DNA of 64,000 bases from Pseudomonas sp. Irchel s3f7 (GTDB lineage: Bacteria; Pseudomonadota; Gammaproteobacteria; Pseudomonadales; Pseudomonadaceae), in NCBI RefSeq assembly GCF_900187615.1, contig NZ_FYDO01000014.1, positions 75,197 to 139,196 on the forward strand, written 5' to 3'. Numbering within the stretch: the stretch's first letter is position 1; every line of letters begins with the position of its first letter. The notes beneath the pieces are model-generated. The model was not told the DNA's origin and searched no databases. It saw only the letters and a list, made by a program, of their open reading frames with translations. Shown here piece after piece: positions 1 through 6,541 of this stretch. The translations under genes and the position numbers were made by a program.

Positions 1-951
1 CCTGAAAACTGGTGTCGCACCGAGGCAGGCGCGACCCCGGAGCCTGCCTCCAATTTTGGGACGGTCATGGTGGCAGCTTCGATGCTGCTGCCTGACGCTT
101 CTACGGCGATTGCAATGGCCATCGGCGCCGATGCTGGGCTAGGTCGAATGGCCGGTGGTGGCATCATGCAAAACCGCATGAATTGGGTGTTGCGCGGGGC
201 GGCTGGGCCAGCCAGCATTTTTGTTATGGGGATGCTCCCCAGCAAAATGGGGGACGGTACGCTGCACACTGATGAGCAACTGCGCACCATGACTCAAGCC
301 ACCACCCGTGTACGTTTCCAGTTCCGTCGTGATGCCGAGGGCGTGCTACAGGTGTATGGCATCCACACTGGCGCATCAGGTGATGATTCCGTGCGTACCG
401 TGCAGGTCAAATGGAACGCCACCAAAACCGCAATGGAAGCCACGCTCAATGGCCTCACCATTCTCTGGACGCCTCAGCGCGGGCCATTGGGTTTGATGCC
501 GCCGTTGACCTATCCCGACAACAGCGGCGCGCACCTGGGCACGATCCTGGTACACCCGATTGCCGATGGTATCGACAGTCAGATTGAAGGCTTGCCAGGC
601 GAGAACATCACCACTGATGACTGCATTCTAGTGTTCCCTGTTGATACAGGCCTGAAGTCGCTGTATGTGGTGTTCGCACGACCTATTGGCGGCGACCACA
701 GCTATCACCCAGCCCCCAAAGGGCTGACGGCTTTCCCAGATGCAGTGAGGGACAAGTCAAAAAACTCGGTAAAGGGCGGCGGCGGCCTGCGCAGACGCTG
801 GAGAGATCGCAAGGGCCGGATCTATGAATGGGACTCCGAGAATGGAAGGGTTGAGCTATACGACAAGCAAGGCAAGCATCTCGGAGAGTTCAACCCTGAA
901 ACGGGAGAGCGAACAAAAGACGCCGAGCCTGGCCGAAAAACACCGAAGTAA
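1..951 (+). CDS. S-type pyocin with colicin-E3-like RNase tip (5' end outside window)
   Basis: The reading frame is open from base 1, so the N-terminal receptor-binding part lies upstream of the window. The visible 316 codons hold an S-type pyocin translocation domain (about residues 20-240 of the visible part, with a Gly/Ala-rich stretch and a conserved LVFPVDTGLKSLYVVF segment). A C-terminal ribonuclease tip of the colicin E3/cloacin type follows: DHSYHPAPKG, a Gly-Gly-Gly linker, KGRIYEWDSENGRVELYDKQ and GKHLGEFNP. Family members enter a competing cell and cut 16S rRNA in the decoding centre. The Asp, Glu, Tyr and distal Arg of the E3 active site can be placed, but the His of the family motif DSQHG appears as Asn (DSENG). 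An immunity gene follows after 15 bases. The domain assignment is by motif recognition; activity is untested. Confidence 0.85.
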   Translation, partial: PENWCRTEAGATPEPASNFGTVMVAASMLLPDASTAIAMAIGADAGLGRMAGGGIMQNRMNWVLRGAAGPASIFVMGMLPSKMGDGTLHTDEQLRTMTQATTRVRFQFRRDAEGVLQVYGIHTGASGDDSVRTVQVKWNATKTAMEATLNGLTILWTPQRGPLGLMPPLTYPDNSGAHLGTILVHPIADGIDSQIEGLPGENITTDDCILVFPVDTGLKSLYVVFARPIGGDHSYHPAPKGLTAFPDAVRDKSKNSVKGGGGLRRRWRDRKGRIYEWDSENGRVELYDKQGKHLGEFNPETGERTKDAEPGRKTPK

Positions 952-966
952 TTAAAGGGGAAAATC

Positions 967-1206
967 ATGCATCTATGCATCACTGGTTTTTTGAAGGGCG
1001 ACAGCGACGACACCGCGCTGAAGTATGAGTTAGACGTAGGGCTAGGCTCTGAACAAGCTGTACTGGAGGTAATGGGGTGGAAAAGCCTTGCAGAAAGCCC
1101 TGATGGCGAGTGGCTGCTAACGGACGAGCAATCTCAAAGAATTGCGGTTGCGGTTGATGAGCTGCTACCAAGCGATCTAGATCTATTCATCGCTGTAGAG
1201 GCTTAA
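967..1206 (+). CDS. putative immunity protein for the first pyocin RNase
   Basis: This 79-residue acidic protein starts 15 bases after the toxin stop, behind a strong ribosome binding site (AAGGGG). Immunity genes of nuclease bacteriocins sit exactly here, and the protein is about 53% identical by eye to the product encoded after the second toxin copy. The shared core is ITGFL at the start, EQAV, GW, LT and a C-terminal LDLFI. It does not look like the classical cloacin/E3 immunity family of about 85 residues; it seems closer to small DUF7683-type proteins, but that is from memory. Function is inferred from position and co-variation with the toxin tip. Confidence 0.7.
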   Translation: MHLCITGFLKGDSDDTALKYELDVGLGSEQAVLEVMGWKSLAESPDGEWLLTDEQSQRIAVAVDELLPSDLDLFIAVEA

Positions 1207-1378
1207 GTCGCATTGCGGGCGCCTGTTGAGACCTGGATCAGTACCTCAAACAACTGCACTGATGTGCATTGAACCGGGATGAAGTGCACTGCTGTGCTCC
1301 GGCGTTCGTATGGTACTGGCGGCTGTCAAAGTGGGATGAGCCGGGATAAAACGGGATGAGGCGGGATGGCGCCTGGTG
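1207..1378. repeat. spacer with clustered GGGATGA-type short repeats
   Basis: The stretch between the first immunity gene and the regulator remnant has no convincing gene. It contains several near-copies of a CGGGATGA word, four of them packed into about 35 bases at 1333-1368. The equivalent spacer after the second immunity gene (2693-2812) keeps CCGGGATGAA and GGCGGGATGG, so the spacer belongs to the duplicated unit. Confidence 0.5.
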
Positions 1379-2437
1379 TTAATCGCTTGGCGCCACCCCA
1401 AGGATTACCCAAACCTGACGGTCAGCCAAGGAAGATTGGCGCGTCCGAAAGCACGCACCGACCAAGTTTTTGCGAAGTCCTGCACCTCTGAAAACTGGTG
1501 TCGCACCGAGGCAGGCGCGACCCCGGAGCCTGCCTCCAATTTTGGGACGGTCATGGTGGCAGCTTCGATGCTGCTGCCTGATGCTTCTACGGCGATTGCA
1601 ATGGCCATCGGCGCCGACGCCGGGCTAGGTCGAATGGCCGGTGGTGGCATCATGCAAAACCGCATGAATTGGGTGTTGCGCGGGGCAGCCGGTCCGGCCA
1701 GTGTTTTTATTTTGGGCATGCTCCCCAGCAAAATGGGAGACGGCACGCTGCACACTGATGAGCAGCTGCGCACCATGACTCAAGCCACCACCCGTGTACG
1801 TTTCCAGTTCCGTCGTGATGCCGAGGGCGTGCTACAGGTGTATGGCATCCACACTGGCGCATCAGGTGATGATTCCGTGCGTACCGTGCAGGTCAAATGG
1901 AACGCCACCAAAACCGCAATGGAAGCCACGCTCAATGGCCTCACCATTCTCTGGACGCCTCAGCGCGGGCCATTGGGTTTGATGCCGCCGTTGACCTATC
2001 CCGACAACAGCGGCGCGCACCTGGGCACCATCCTAGTACACCCGATTGCTGATGGTGTTGACAGTCAGGTTGAAGGCTTGCCAGGCGAGAACATCACCAC
2101 TGATGACTGCATTCTGGTGTTCCCTGTTGAGACCGGCCTGAAGTCGCTGTATGTGGTATTCGCTCGACCTATTGGCGGCGATCACAGCTATCACCCCGCG
2201 CCCAAGGGACTGACTGCGTTTCCAGACGCAACACGCGCAAAACAGATGTCGAGCGTCCAAGGTGGAGGCAAAAAACGAAGTCGTTGGAAAGATCGTAAGG
2301 GCAAAATTTATGAATGGGATTATGAAAACGGCAGGGTTGAGCTATACGACAAGCAAGGTAAGCATTTGGGAGAATTCGACCCTGACACGGGGGTGCAAAC
2401 CAAAGATGCTGAACCGGGGCGCACTACATCAAAGTGA
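1376..2437 (+). CDS. orphan S-type pyocin module: translocation domain plus RNase tip
   Basis: From about 1492 onward this frame repeats the first toxin almost codon for codon through the translocation domain (few substitutions in about 240 residues). It then diverges in the RNase tip to roughly 70% identity (KGKIYEWDYENGRVELYDKQ, GKHLGEFDP). The frame can be opened at a GTG at 1376, but its first 35-40 codons are antisense to the regulator remnant and have no pyocin character. The first homologous ATG is at 1553. No receptor-binding region is present, so this is probably not a complete bacteriocin but a stored toxin module, or a pseudogene kept intact by recombination. The catalytic His position is again Asn. 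Expression is doubtful because no clear ribosome binding site precedes either start. Confidence 0.65.
   Translation: MLIAWRHPKDYPNLTVSQGRLARPKARTDQVFAKSCTSENWCRTEAGATPEPASNFGTVMVAASMLLPDASTAIAMAIGADAGLGRMAGGGIMQNRMNWVLRGAAGPASVFILGMLPSKMGDGTLHTDEQLRTMTQATTRVRFQFRRDAEGVLQVYGIHTGASGDDSVRTVQVKWNATKTAMEATLNGLTILWTPQRGPLGLMPPLTYPDNSGAHLGTILVHPIADGVDSQVEGLPGENITTDDCILVFPVETGLKSLYVVFARPIGGDHSYHPAPKGLTAFPDATRAKQMSSVQGGGKKRSRWKDRKGKIYEWDYENGRVELYDKQGKHLGEFDPDTGVQTKDAEPGRTTSK
1379..1440 (-). pseudogene. 3' remnant of a Mor-type regulator gene
   Basis: Read on the minus strand, this short stretch encodes ADRQVWVILGVAPSD followed by a TAA stop. It matches the C-terminal end SERQVWVILGTAPSD of the Mor-like gene at 2813-3243. 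Similarity fades near 1440, where the second pyocin module begins. It therefore looks like the tail of a regulator gene cut off when the second module was joined on, and it marks the repeat boundary. Confidence 0.6.
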
Positions 2438-2452
2438 TATCGGAGAGCAAAA

Positions 2453-2692
2453 ATGTTTTTAGAGATTACGGGTTTTCTGGCGGAACACGACGAAGATGAT
2501 TCCATCAAATTTGAACTCGATATAAGTCCTGAGTTTGAGCAAGCAGTTATGGCGGTGCTGGGCTGGCAGGATTTAGCGGCAGAGGCTGATGGCGAGCTTC
2601 CGCTAACCAGAACGCAAGTGCAGCAGATTGCCGTAGCAATCAATGAGCAATTGCCGACGAGTCTGGACCTATTCATCGGAGTACGAGCATAG
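2453..2692 (+). CDS. putative immunity protein for the second pyocin RNase
   Basis: This 79-residue protein begins 15 bases after the orphan toxin stop, with GGAGAG as ribosome binding site. It is the same length as the first immunity protein and about 53% identical to it by eye (ITGFL, FELD, EQAV, GW, LT, LDLFI). It is much more diverged than the neighbouring translocation domains. Such divergence is what is expected if each immunity protein tracks its own RNase tip. It may be the main selected product of the orphan module, protecting against related bacteriocins made by kin. Confidence 0.68.
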   Translation: MFLEITGFLAEHDEDDSIKFELDISPEFEQAVMAVLGWQDLAAEADGELPLTRTQVQQIAVAINEQLPTSLDLFIGVRA

Positions 2693-2812
2693 CAACGCCG
2701 ATCATGAGCGGGCATCAAGCACACTAAATGCGCTGGCCGGGATGAAATGCACCGGCTTCTGTAGTGTATTTACGGTTTTTAAAGTGGGGGGAGGCGGGAT
2801 GGCTTCGGGTTG

Positions 2813-3243
2813 TTAGTCGCTTGGCGCCGTCCCCAGGATTACCCAAACTTGACGCTCAGACAGGGCGTACTCGAGCGCTATTCCCGTCACGATTGAACCA
2901 ATTGAACGCCCCTGGGCAACGCCGTTTTCGACGGCCAGACATATGGACCTATTGCGTAACAGCTTTCTGGCAGCGGTGCGCGACGAGAGATACAGCGACG
3001 TGCCGCCGTAATGCTGCACCAGCAGCTTTGCCAGATGCATGTTTCCAACGGTCTTTGCGAATTGTTCCAGCGGGCGCTGCTGTAATCCCACGGGCACCCT
3101 GATGTGGTCCCACCCAGCCTCTCAACCAATCCAAGCGCTTTGTCGGCCCCAAGCCTGTGCACCAACCCATCAAAGCCGCTGAGTGGTTTTTGGCTGGCGT
3201 CGCTTGTCGCGTTCGGGCGATGCTCTGTATTTGTGTCGGTCAT
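2813..3243 (-). pseudogene. Mor-type transcription activator gene with one frameshift
   Basis: The minus strand reads MTDTNTEHRPNAT... to LVERLGGTT in one frame, then IRVPVGLQQRPLEQF to SERQVWVILGTAPSD-stop in the next frame. The change falls near 3095-3105. The total of 431 bases is one short of 144 codons, which fits a single-base deletion. The C-terminal part has the helix-turn-helix layout of Mor/C regulators of Mu-like phages (GRSIGSIVTGIALEYALSERQVWVIL). The ATG is preceded by GCGGAT. It points at the toxin module and may once have regulated it. A sequencing error or programmed frameshift cannot be excluded from the sequence alone. Confidence 0.65.
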
Positions 3244-3537
3244 GATTGTTATCCGCGCTGATCGGAACTATTGTCGTGATGGCTGGGAGGCGTCTGTTTT
3301 TTTGCAACTGAGTTCCCAAGTGAGTACCCATTTTGTAATTGAACGATTCTGTTGTCAGCAAATATAGGGTGTTGAGTGGGTTGGTTTGGTTCCTGTCTCG
3401 GCACCAGCAACACTTGTTTTCAGATGATCCCGAATGGTTCTGAAGGCCAGACAACCGCGCTTCATACGGTTTTTTGCGTCAGAGAGATCCTTGATGATCC
3501 AGATCCATCTTCCATTCCCCAGATCAGCGAGAACGCC
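3244..3537. other. intergenic region between the regulator pseudogene and the DUF6388-like gene
   Basis: These 294 bases are AT-richer than the surroundings. They should hold the promoter of the Mor-like gene (leftward) and of the DUF6388-like gene (rightward). A frame opening at 3376 runs into the latter gene, but its first 54 codons have no family character. No other gene or strong hairpin was seen. Confidence 0.4.
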
Positions 3538-3843
3538 ATGACCGTTAAAGAATTGACCCAAGAAGCCCGTCACGAAGAAGCGCTGAAAAAGTATGTGCTG
3601 GACGCGCCCGAGTTGATGGAAGAGATCAAGGACTTGCCTGCCGACGATCAGAAAGACCAGATCCAGTGGGCGTTCGAGGACGAAGCGGAGGCTCAGGGCT
3701 TGCAGCCGTGGGAGCTGACACTCAAGTACACCTCAACCCCTGAAGAGTTCGAAGCCAAACGCCTTGCTCTGCACAAGGAAGCGGCCGAAGTCCTGGGTGT
3801 CGCGTGGGAAGAGTACTGCGAGATGAACAATCTGGTGGTCTGA
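3538..3843 (+). CDS. DUF6388-like small soluble protein
   Basis: The 101-residue product is rich in Glu and Lys. It has the pattern EEAL..YVLDAPELMEEI, then AFEDEAEAQGLQPWELTLKY, TPEEFEAKRLALHKEAAEVLG and EEYCEMN. This matches what I recall of the DUF6388 family found mainly in pseudomonads. The start at 3538 is chosen because similarity begins at MTVKELT; the longer frame upstream is non-family. It is followed at once by a hairpin terminator shared with nadC. The function of the family is unknown. Confidence 0.75.
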   Translation: MTVKELTQEARHEEALKKYVLDAPELMEEIKDLPADDQKDQIQWAFEDEAEAQGLQPWELTLKYTSTPEEFEAKRLALHKEAAEVLGVAWEEYCEMNNLVV

Positions 3844-3844
3844 C

Positions 3845-3877
3845 AAAAACGCCAGCCTCGAAAGGGCTGGCGTTTTT
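3845..3877. terminator. bidirectional terminator between the DUF6388-like gene and nadC
   Basis: AAAAACGCCAGCC and GGCTGGCGTTTTT form a 13-base-pair stem around a short TCGAAAG-type loop, with T-tracts on both strands. It serves the convergent genes on either side. Confidence 0.9.
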
Positions 3878-3894
3878 CATTTCGCAAGAAGCAT

Positions 3895-4743
3895 TCAGAT
3901 ACTCAGGCGCATCGACAGGTCTACCGCCTTCACGTCCTTGGTCATCGCACCAATCGAGATGTAGTCCACCCCGGTCTGCGCAATCGGCAGCAACGTGCTT
4001 TCGTTGATTCCGCCGCTGGCCTCCAGTTTTGCCTTGCCTGCGTTCAAGCGTACGGCTTCGCGCATGTCATCCAGGCTCAGTTCGTCGAGCATGATGATGT
4101 CGGCACCGGCCGCCAGCGCTTCCTTCAGTTCGTCCAGGCTTTCAACTTCAATCTCTACCGGTTTGCCCGGTGCGATCTTGTGTGCGGCAGCGATGGCTTC
4201 AGGGATGCCACCGCTGGCAGCAATATGGTTTTCCTTGATCAGGAAGGCGTCATACAGGCCGATGCGGTGGTTGTGGCACCCGCCGCAGGTCACGGCGTAC
4301 TTTTGCGCCAGGCGCAGCCCCGGCAGGGTCTTGCGGGTATCGAGCAGCTTGACCTGGGTTTCGGCGACGAAATCCGCCAGGTATTGCGCGCGAGTGGCCA
4401 CGCCCGAGAGCATTTGCAGGAAGTTCAGGGCACTGCGTTCGCCCGTCAGCAGTGAGCGCGCCGGACCTTCGAGGTGGAACAGCACCTGATTGGGTACCAC
4501 CCGTTCGCCATCAGCGACTTGCCAGTGCACCGCCACCCGAGGGTCCAGTTGCCGAAACACGGTATCTACCCAGGCAGTACCGCTGATGACGGCCGCGTCC
4601 CGGGTAATGATGGTGGCTTTAGCCAGGCGTTCGGCCGGGATCAACTGCGCGGTGATGTCGCCGCTGCCGATGTCTTCACGCAACGCACGGCGTACGTTGG
4701 CTTCGATTTCGGCGGTCAGATCGGCGAGACGTAGATTCGGCAT
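3895..4743 (-). CDS. nadC: nicotinate-nucleotide pyrophosphorylase (quinolinate phosphoribosyltransferase)
   Basis: NadC converts quinolinate and PRPP to nicotinate mononucleotide, CO2 and pyrophosphate in de novo NAD synthesis in the cytosol. The 282-residue protein shows the family landmarks: [14 protein letters not shown] near the start, [53 protein letters not shown], and a barrel end with [22 protein letters not shown] and YISIGAMTK. The start at 4743 (MPNLRLADL) is preferred to the longer frame to 4935, because it gives the normal family length and the extra residues look non-coding. It is divergent from ampD, as in other pseudomonads. Confidence 0.97.
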   Translation of the reverse strand: MPNLRLADLTAEIEANVRRALREDIGSGDITAQLIPAERLAKATIITRDAAVISGTAWVDTVFRQLDPRVAVHWQVADGERVVPNQVLFHLEGPARSLLTGERSALNFLQMLSGVATRAQYLADFVAETQVKLLDTRKTLPGLRLAQKYAVTCGGCHNHRIGLYDAFLIKENHIAASGGIPEAIAAAHKIAPGKPVEIEVESLDELKEALAAGADIIMLDELSLDDMREAVRLNAGKAKLEASGGINESTLLPIAQTGVDYISIGAMTKDVKAVDLSMRLSI

Positions 4744-4957
4744 AACGGACTCCACAAACAAAGTGGCTCGATTATAGGGGCATGGCGGGCCTCGACCCAA
4801 GACACCCGATGGGCTCAAGTTCTGCATTTGGTCGAATGCGTGACCAATCGCTTGTGGTGACAGGCCTCTCAAACACCTCAATCGCGGCAAGTGATCGCGC
4901 CCGGAGGGTCTATCGCGGCATACTGTTGCCAACACTGTCGTCGTAGAAGGAACCGGT

Positions 4958-5518
4958 ATGCAGTTGGACCCCGCGAGCGGTTGGTGTCAGGGCGCGAAGT
5001 TATGCCCCTCGCCCAACTTCAATGCGCGCCCTGAGGGCGAAGTTTCCCTGTTGGTGATCCATAACATCAGCCTGCCGCCAGCGCAGTTCGCCACCGGCAA
5101 GGTGCAGGAGTTTTTCCAGAATCGTCTGGATGTCACGGAACATCCCTACTTTGAGGGGATTGCTGACCTGCGTGTGTCTGCGCACTTTTTGATCGAGCGT
5201 GATGGGGCCGTCACCCAGTTTGTCTCTTGCCTTGAGCGGGCATGGCACGCGGGTATCTCGTGTTTCGAAGGGCGGGAAACCTGTAACGATTTTTCGGTGG
5301 GCATCGAGCTTGAAGGCACGGATGATCTGCCATTCACCGATGCGCAATACCGCGCATTGACCGCCCTGACCCGACAACTGCAAAAGACCTACACGGCCAT
5401 TACGACACAGCGCATCTGCGGGCATAGCGACATTGCACCCGGGCGCAAAACCGATCCGGGGCCGGCGTTCGACTGGGCACGCTATCGTACCGCCCTGGCA
5501 CAAGAGGAAGGACAATGA
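4958..5518 (+). CDS. ampD: 1,6-anhydro-N-acetylmuramyl-L-alanine amidase AmpD
   Basis: AmpD cleaves the stem peptide from anhydro-MurNAc muropeptides in the cytosol during cell-wall recycling. Loss of it raises AmpC beta-lactamase through AmpR. The 186-residue protein has the amidase_2 fold signature. Expected zinc ligands are His35 ([11 protein letters not shown]), His156 and Asp166 ([15 protein letters not shown]), with Glu117 in GIELEG as the catalytic acid. There is no signal peptide, as expected for the cytosolic enzyme. The last codons overlap the ampE start (ATGA). Confidence 0.96.
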   Translation: MQLDPASGWCQGAKLCPSPNFNARPEGEVSLLVIHNISLPPAQFATGKVQEFFQNRLDVTEHPYFEGIADLRVSAHFLIERDGAVTQFVSCLERAWHAGISCFEGRETCNDFSVGIELEGTDDLPFTDAQYRALTALTRQLQKTYTAITTQRICGHSDIAPGRKTDPGPAFDWARYRTALAQEEGQ

Positions 5519-6354
5519 GTTTTCTGGTGTTGCTGTTGGCGGTCTGGATCGAGAAGTTCTCGGCCCTGCGCCACAGGATTCAGCACGATGGTGGCTGGGT
5601 ACGCGAGCTGAACAAGCTTGAAACCAACCCGCGACTGGAGAACCGCCCGTGGCTGGTATTGACGGTCTTGGTGCTGCTGCCGGTCGCGTTGCTGGGCTTG
5701 TTGCTGGTGGTACTGGAACCGGTGGCCTATGGATTGCTGGCGTTGCCGATTCACCTGCTGGTGGTTATCTACAGCCTGGGGCGGGGTGATTTGCTGGCGG
5801 ATCTTGGACCGTTTCGCGATGCCTGGCGTCGAGAGGATCTGCAAGGCGCGGCTCATGTGGCCAATCGAGATCTCGGCATTTGCGCAGACAGTGCCGAGCA
5901 ACTGCTGGAAAAGGTCGAGGGGCATTTGCTCTGGGAGGCGTACCAGAGCTTCTTTGCGGTGATTTTCTGGTATTTCCTGCTCGGCCCGGTGGCGGCGCTG
6001 AGTTATCGATTGCTGGCACTGGCGCAAGAGCATTCCCGGAACCCGGCCGTCGTCGAGCGTGCGGCCCAGCTGCGTCATGCGTTCGATTGGGTGCCGGTAC
6101 GCCTGCTGGCGGCGAGCGTTGCCCTGGTCGGCAATTTCGTGGCGGTCAGCCGGGTGATGTTGCATGAGTTGCTGAACTGGAACATCAGCGCCGCGCAGCT
6201 GATCGAAAAGGTTGGGCTGGTAGCGGGTGAAATCCCGGCTCCGGTGGTGGGGCCTGAGGGCATCAACAACCTGGACCGGCTCTGGGAACTGCTGCTGCGT
6301 GCCGCCGTGCTGTGGTATGCCGGATTTGCGCTATGGACTGTTTTTCGGCCCTGA
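5515..6354 (+). CDS. ampE: AmpE, inner-membrane regulatory protein
   Basis: The 279-residue membrane protein overlaps ampD by four bases, the usual ampDE operon arrangement. Hydrophobic segments lie near residues 1-8, 42-80 (two segments, WLVLTVLVLLPVALLGLLLVV and LALPIHLLVVIYSLG), 147-166 and at the C-terminus. The family is thought to act as a membrane sensor in the muropeptide/beta-lactamase pathway, and its biochemical role is still poorly defined. The size and the FSALRHRIQHDGGWV segment at the start fit AmpE. Confidence 0.93.
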   Translation: MSFLVLLLAVWIEKFSALRHRIQHDGGWVRELNKLETNPRLENRPWLVLTVLVLLPVALLGLLLVVLEPVAYGLLALPIHLLVVIYSLGRGDLLADLGPFRDAWRREDLQGAAHVANRDLGICADSAEQLLEKVEGHLLWEAYQSFFAVIFWYFLLGPVAALSYRLLALAQEHSRNPAVVERAAQLRHAFDWVPVRLLAASVALVGNFVAVSRVMLHELLNWNISAAQLIEKVGLVAGEIPAPVVGPEGINNLDRLWELLLRAAVLWYAGFALWTVFRP

Positions 6355-6367
6355 TTTGCGCCTGGAA

Positions 6368-6413
6368 ATAAAAGATCGCATTCATCTGGCGCTGCCGGTG
6401 TCTGCGATCTTTT
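6368..6413. terminator. hairpin downstream of ampE
   Basis: AAAAGATCGCA and TGCGATCTTTT pair around a 24-base loop shortly after the ampE stop. The arms resemble the repeat family at 30679 and 58211 (cores GCTGCGAT/ATCGCAGC), so this may be a decayed repeat used as terminator. Confidence 0.6.
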
Positions 6414-6423
6414 GCCGTTTACC

Positions 6424-6450
6424 TTAAGTTACAAAACCTTCCGCCGATTT
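6424..6450 (+). promoter_or_regulatory. sigma-28 (FliA) promoter of the chemoreceptor gene
   Basis: TTAAGTTA, an 11-base spacer and GCCGATTT match the flagellar sigma-28 consensus TAAAGTTT-N11-GCCGATAA at 6 of 8 bases in each box with exact spacing. It lies about 90 bases before the GTG start, in the right orientation. Confidence 0.7.
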
Positions 6451-6541
6451 AAGTTATACAGAGATAGCGCCGCATAGTGGCTATCTGCTGTCGTTCTGCG
6501 CCTGCTTATAAAAAAAATAAGAAATCGAAGGGAGACACCCA

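Noticed and set aside
1376..1490. N-terminal 38 residues of the second pyocin as a real new domain
   Set aside because: This part is antisense to the regulator remnant and shows no bacteriocin character; it looks like read-in from a junction.
3376..3537. 54-codon N-terminal extension of the DUF6388-like protein
   Set aside because: No similarity to the family, AT-rich codons and Cys/Trp-rich sequence; the inner ATG gives the family start.
3895..4935. Longer NadC starting at 4935
   Set aside because: The extra 64 residues would cover the promoter region shared with ampD and are not part of the NadC family.
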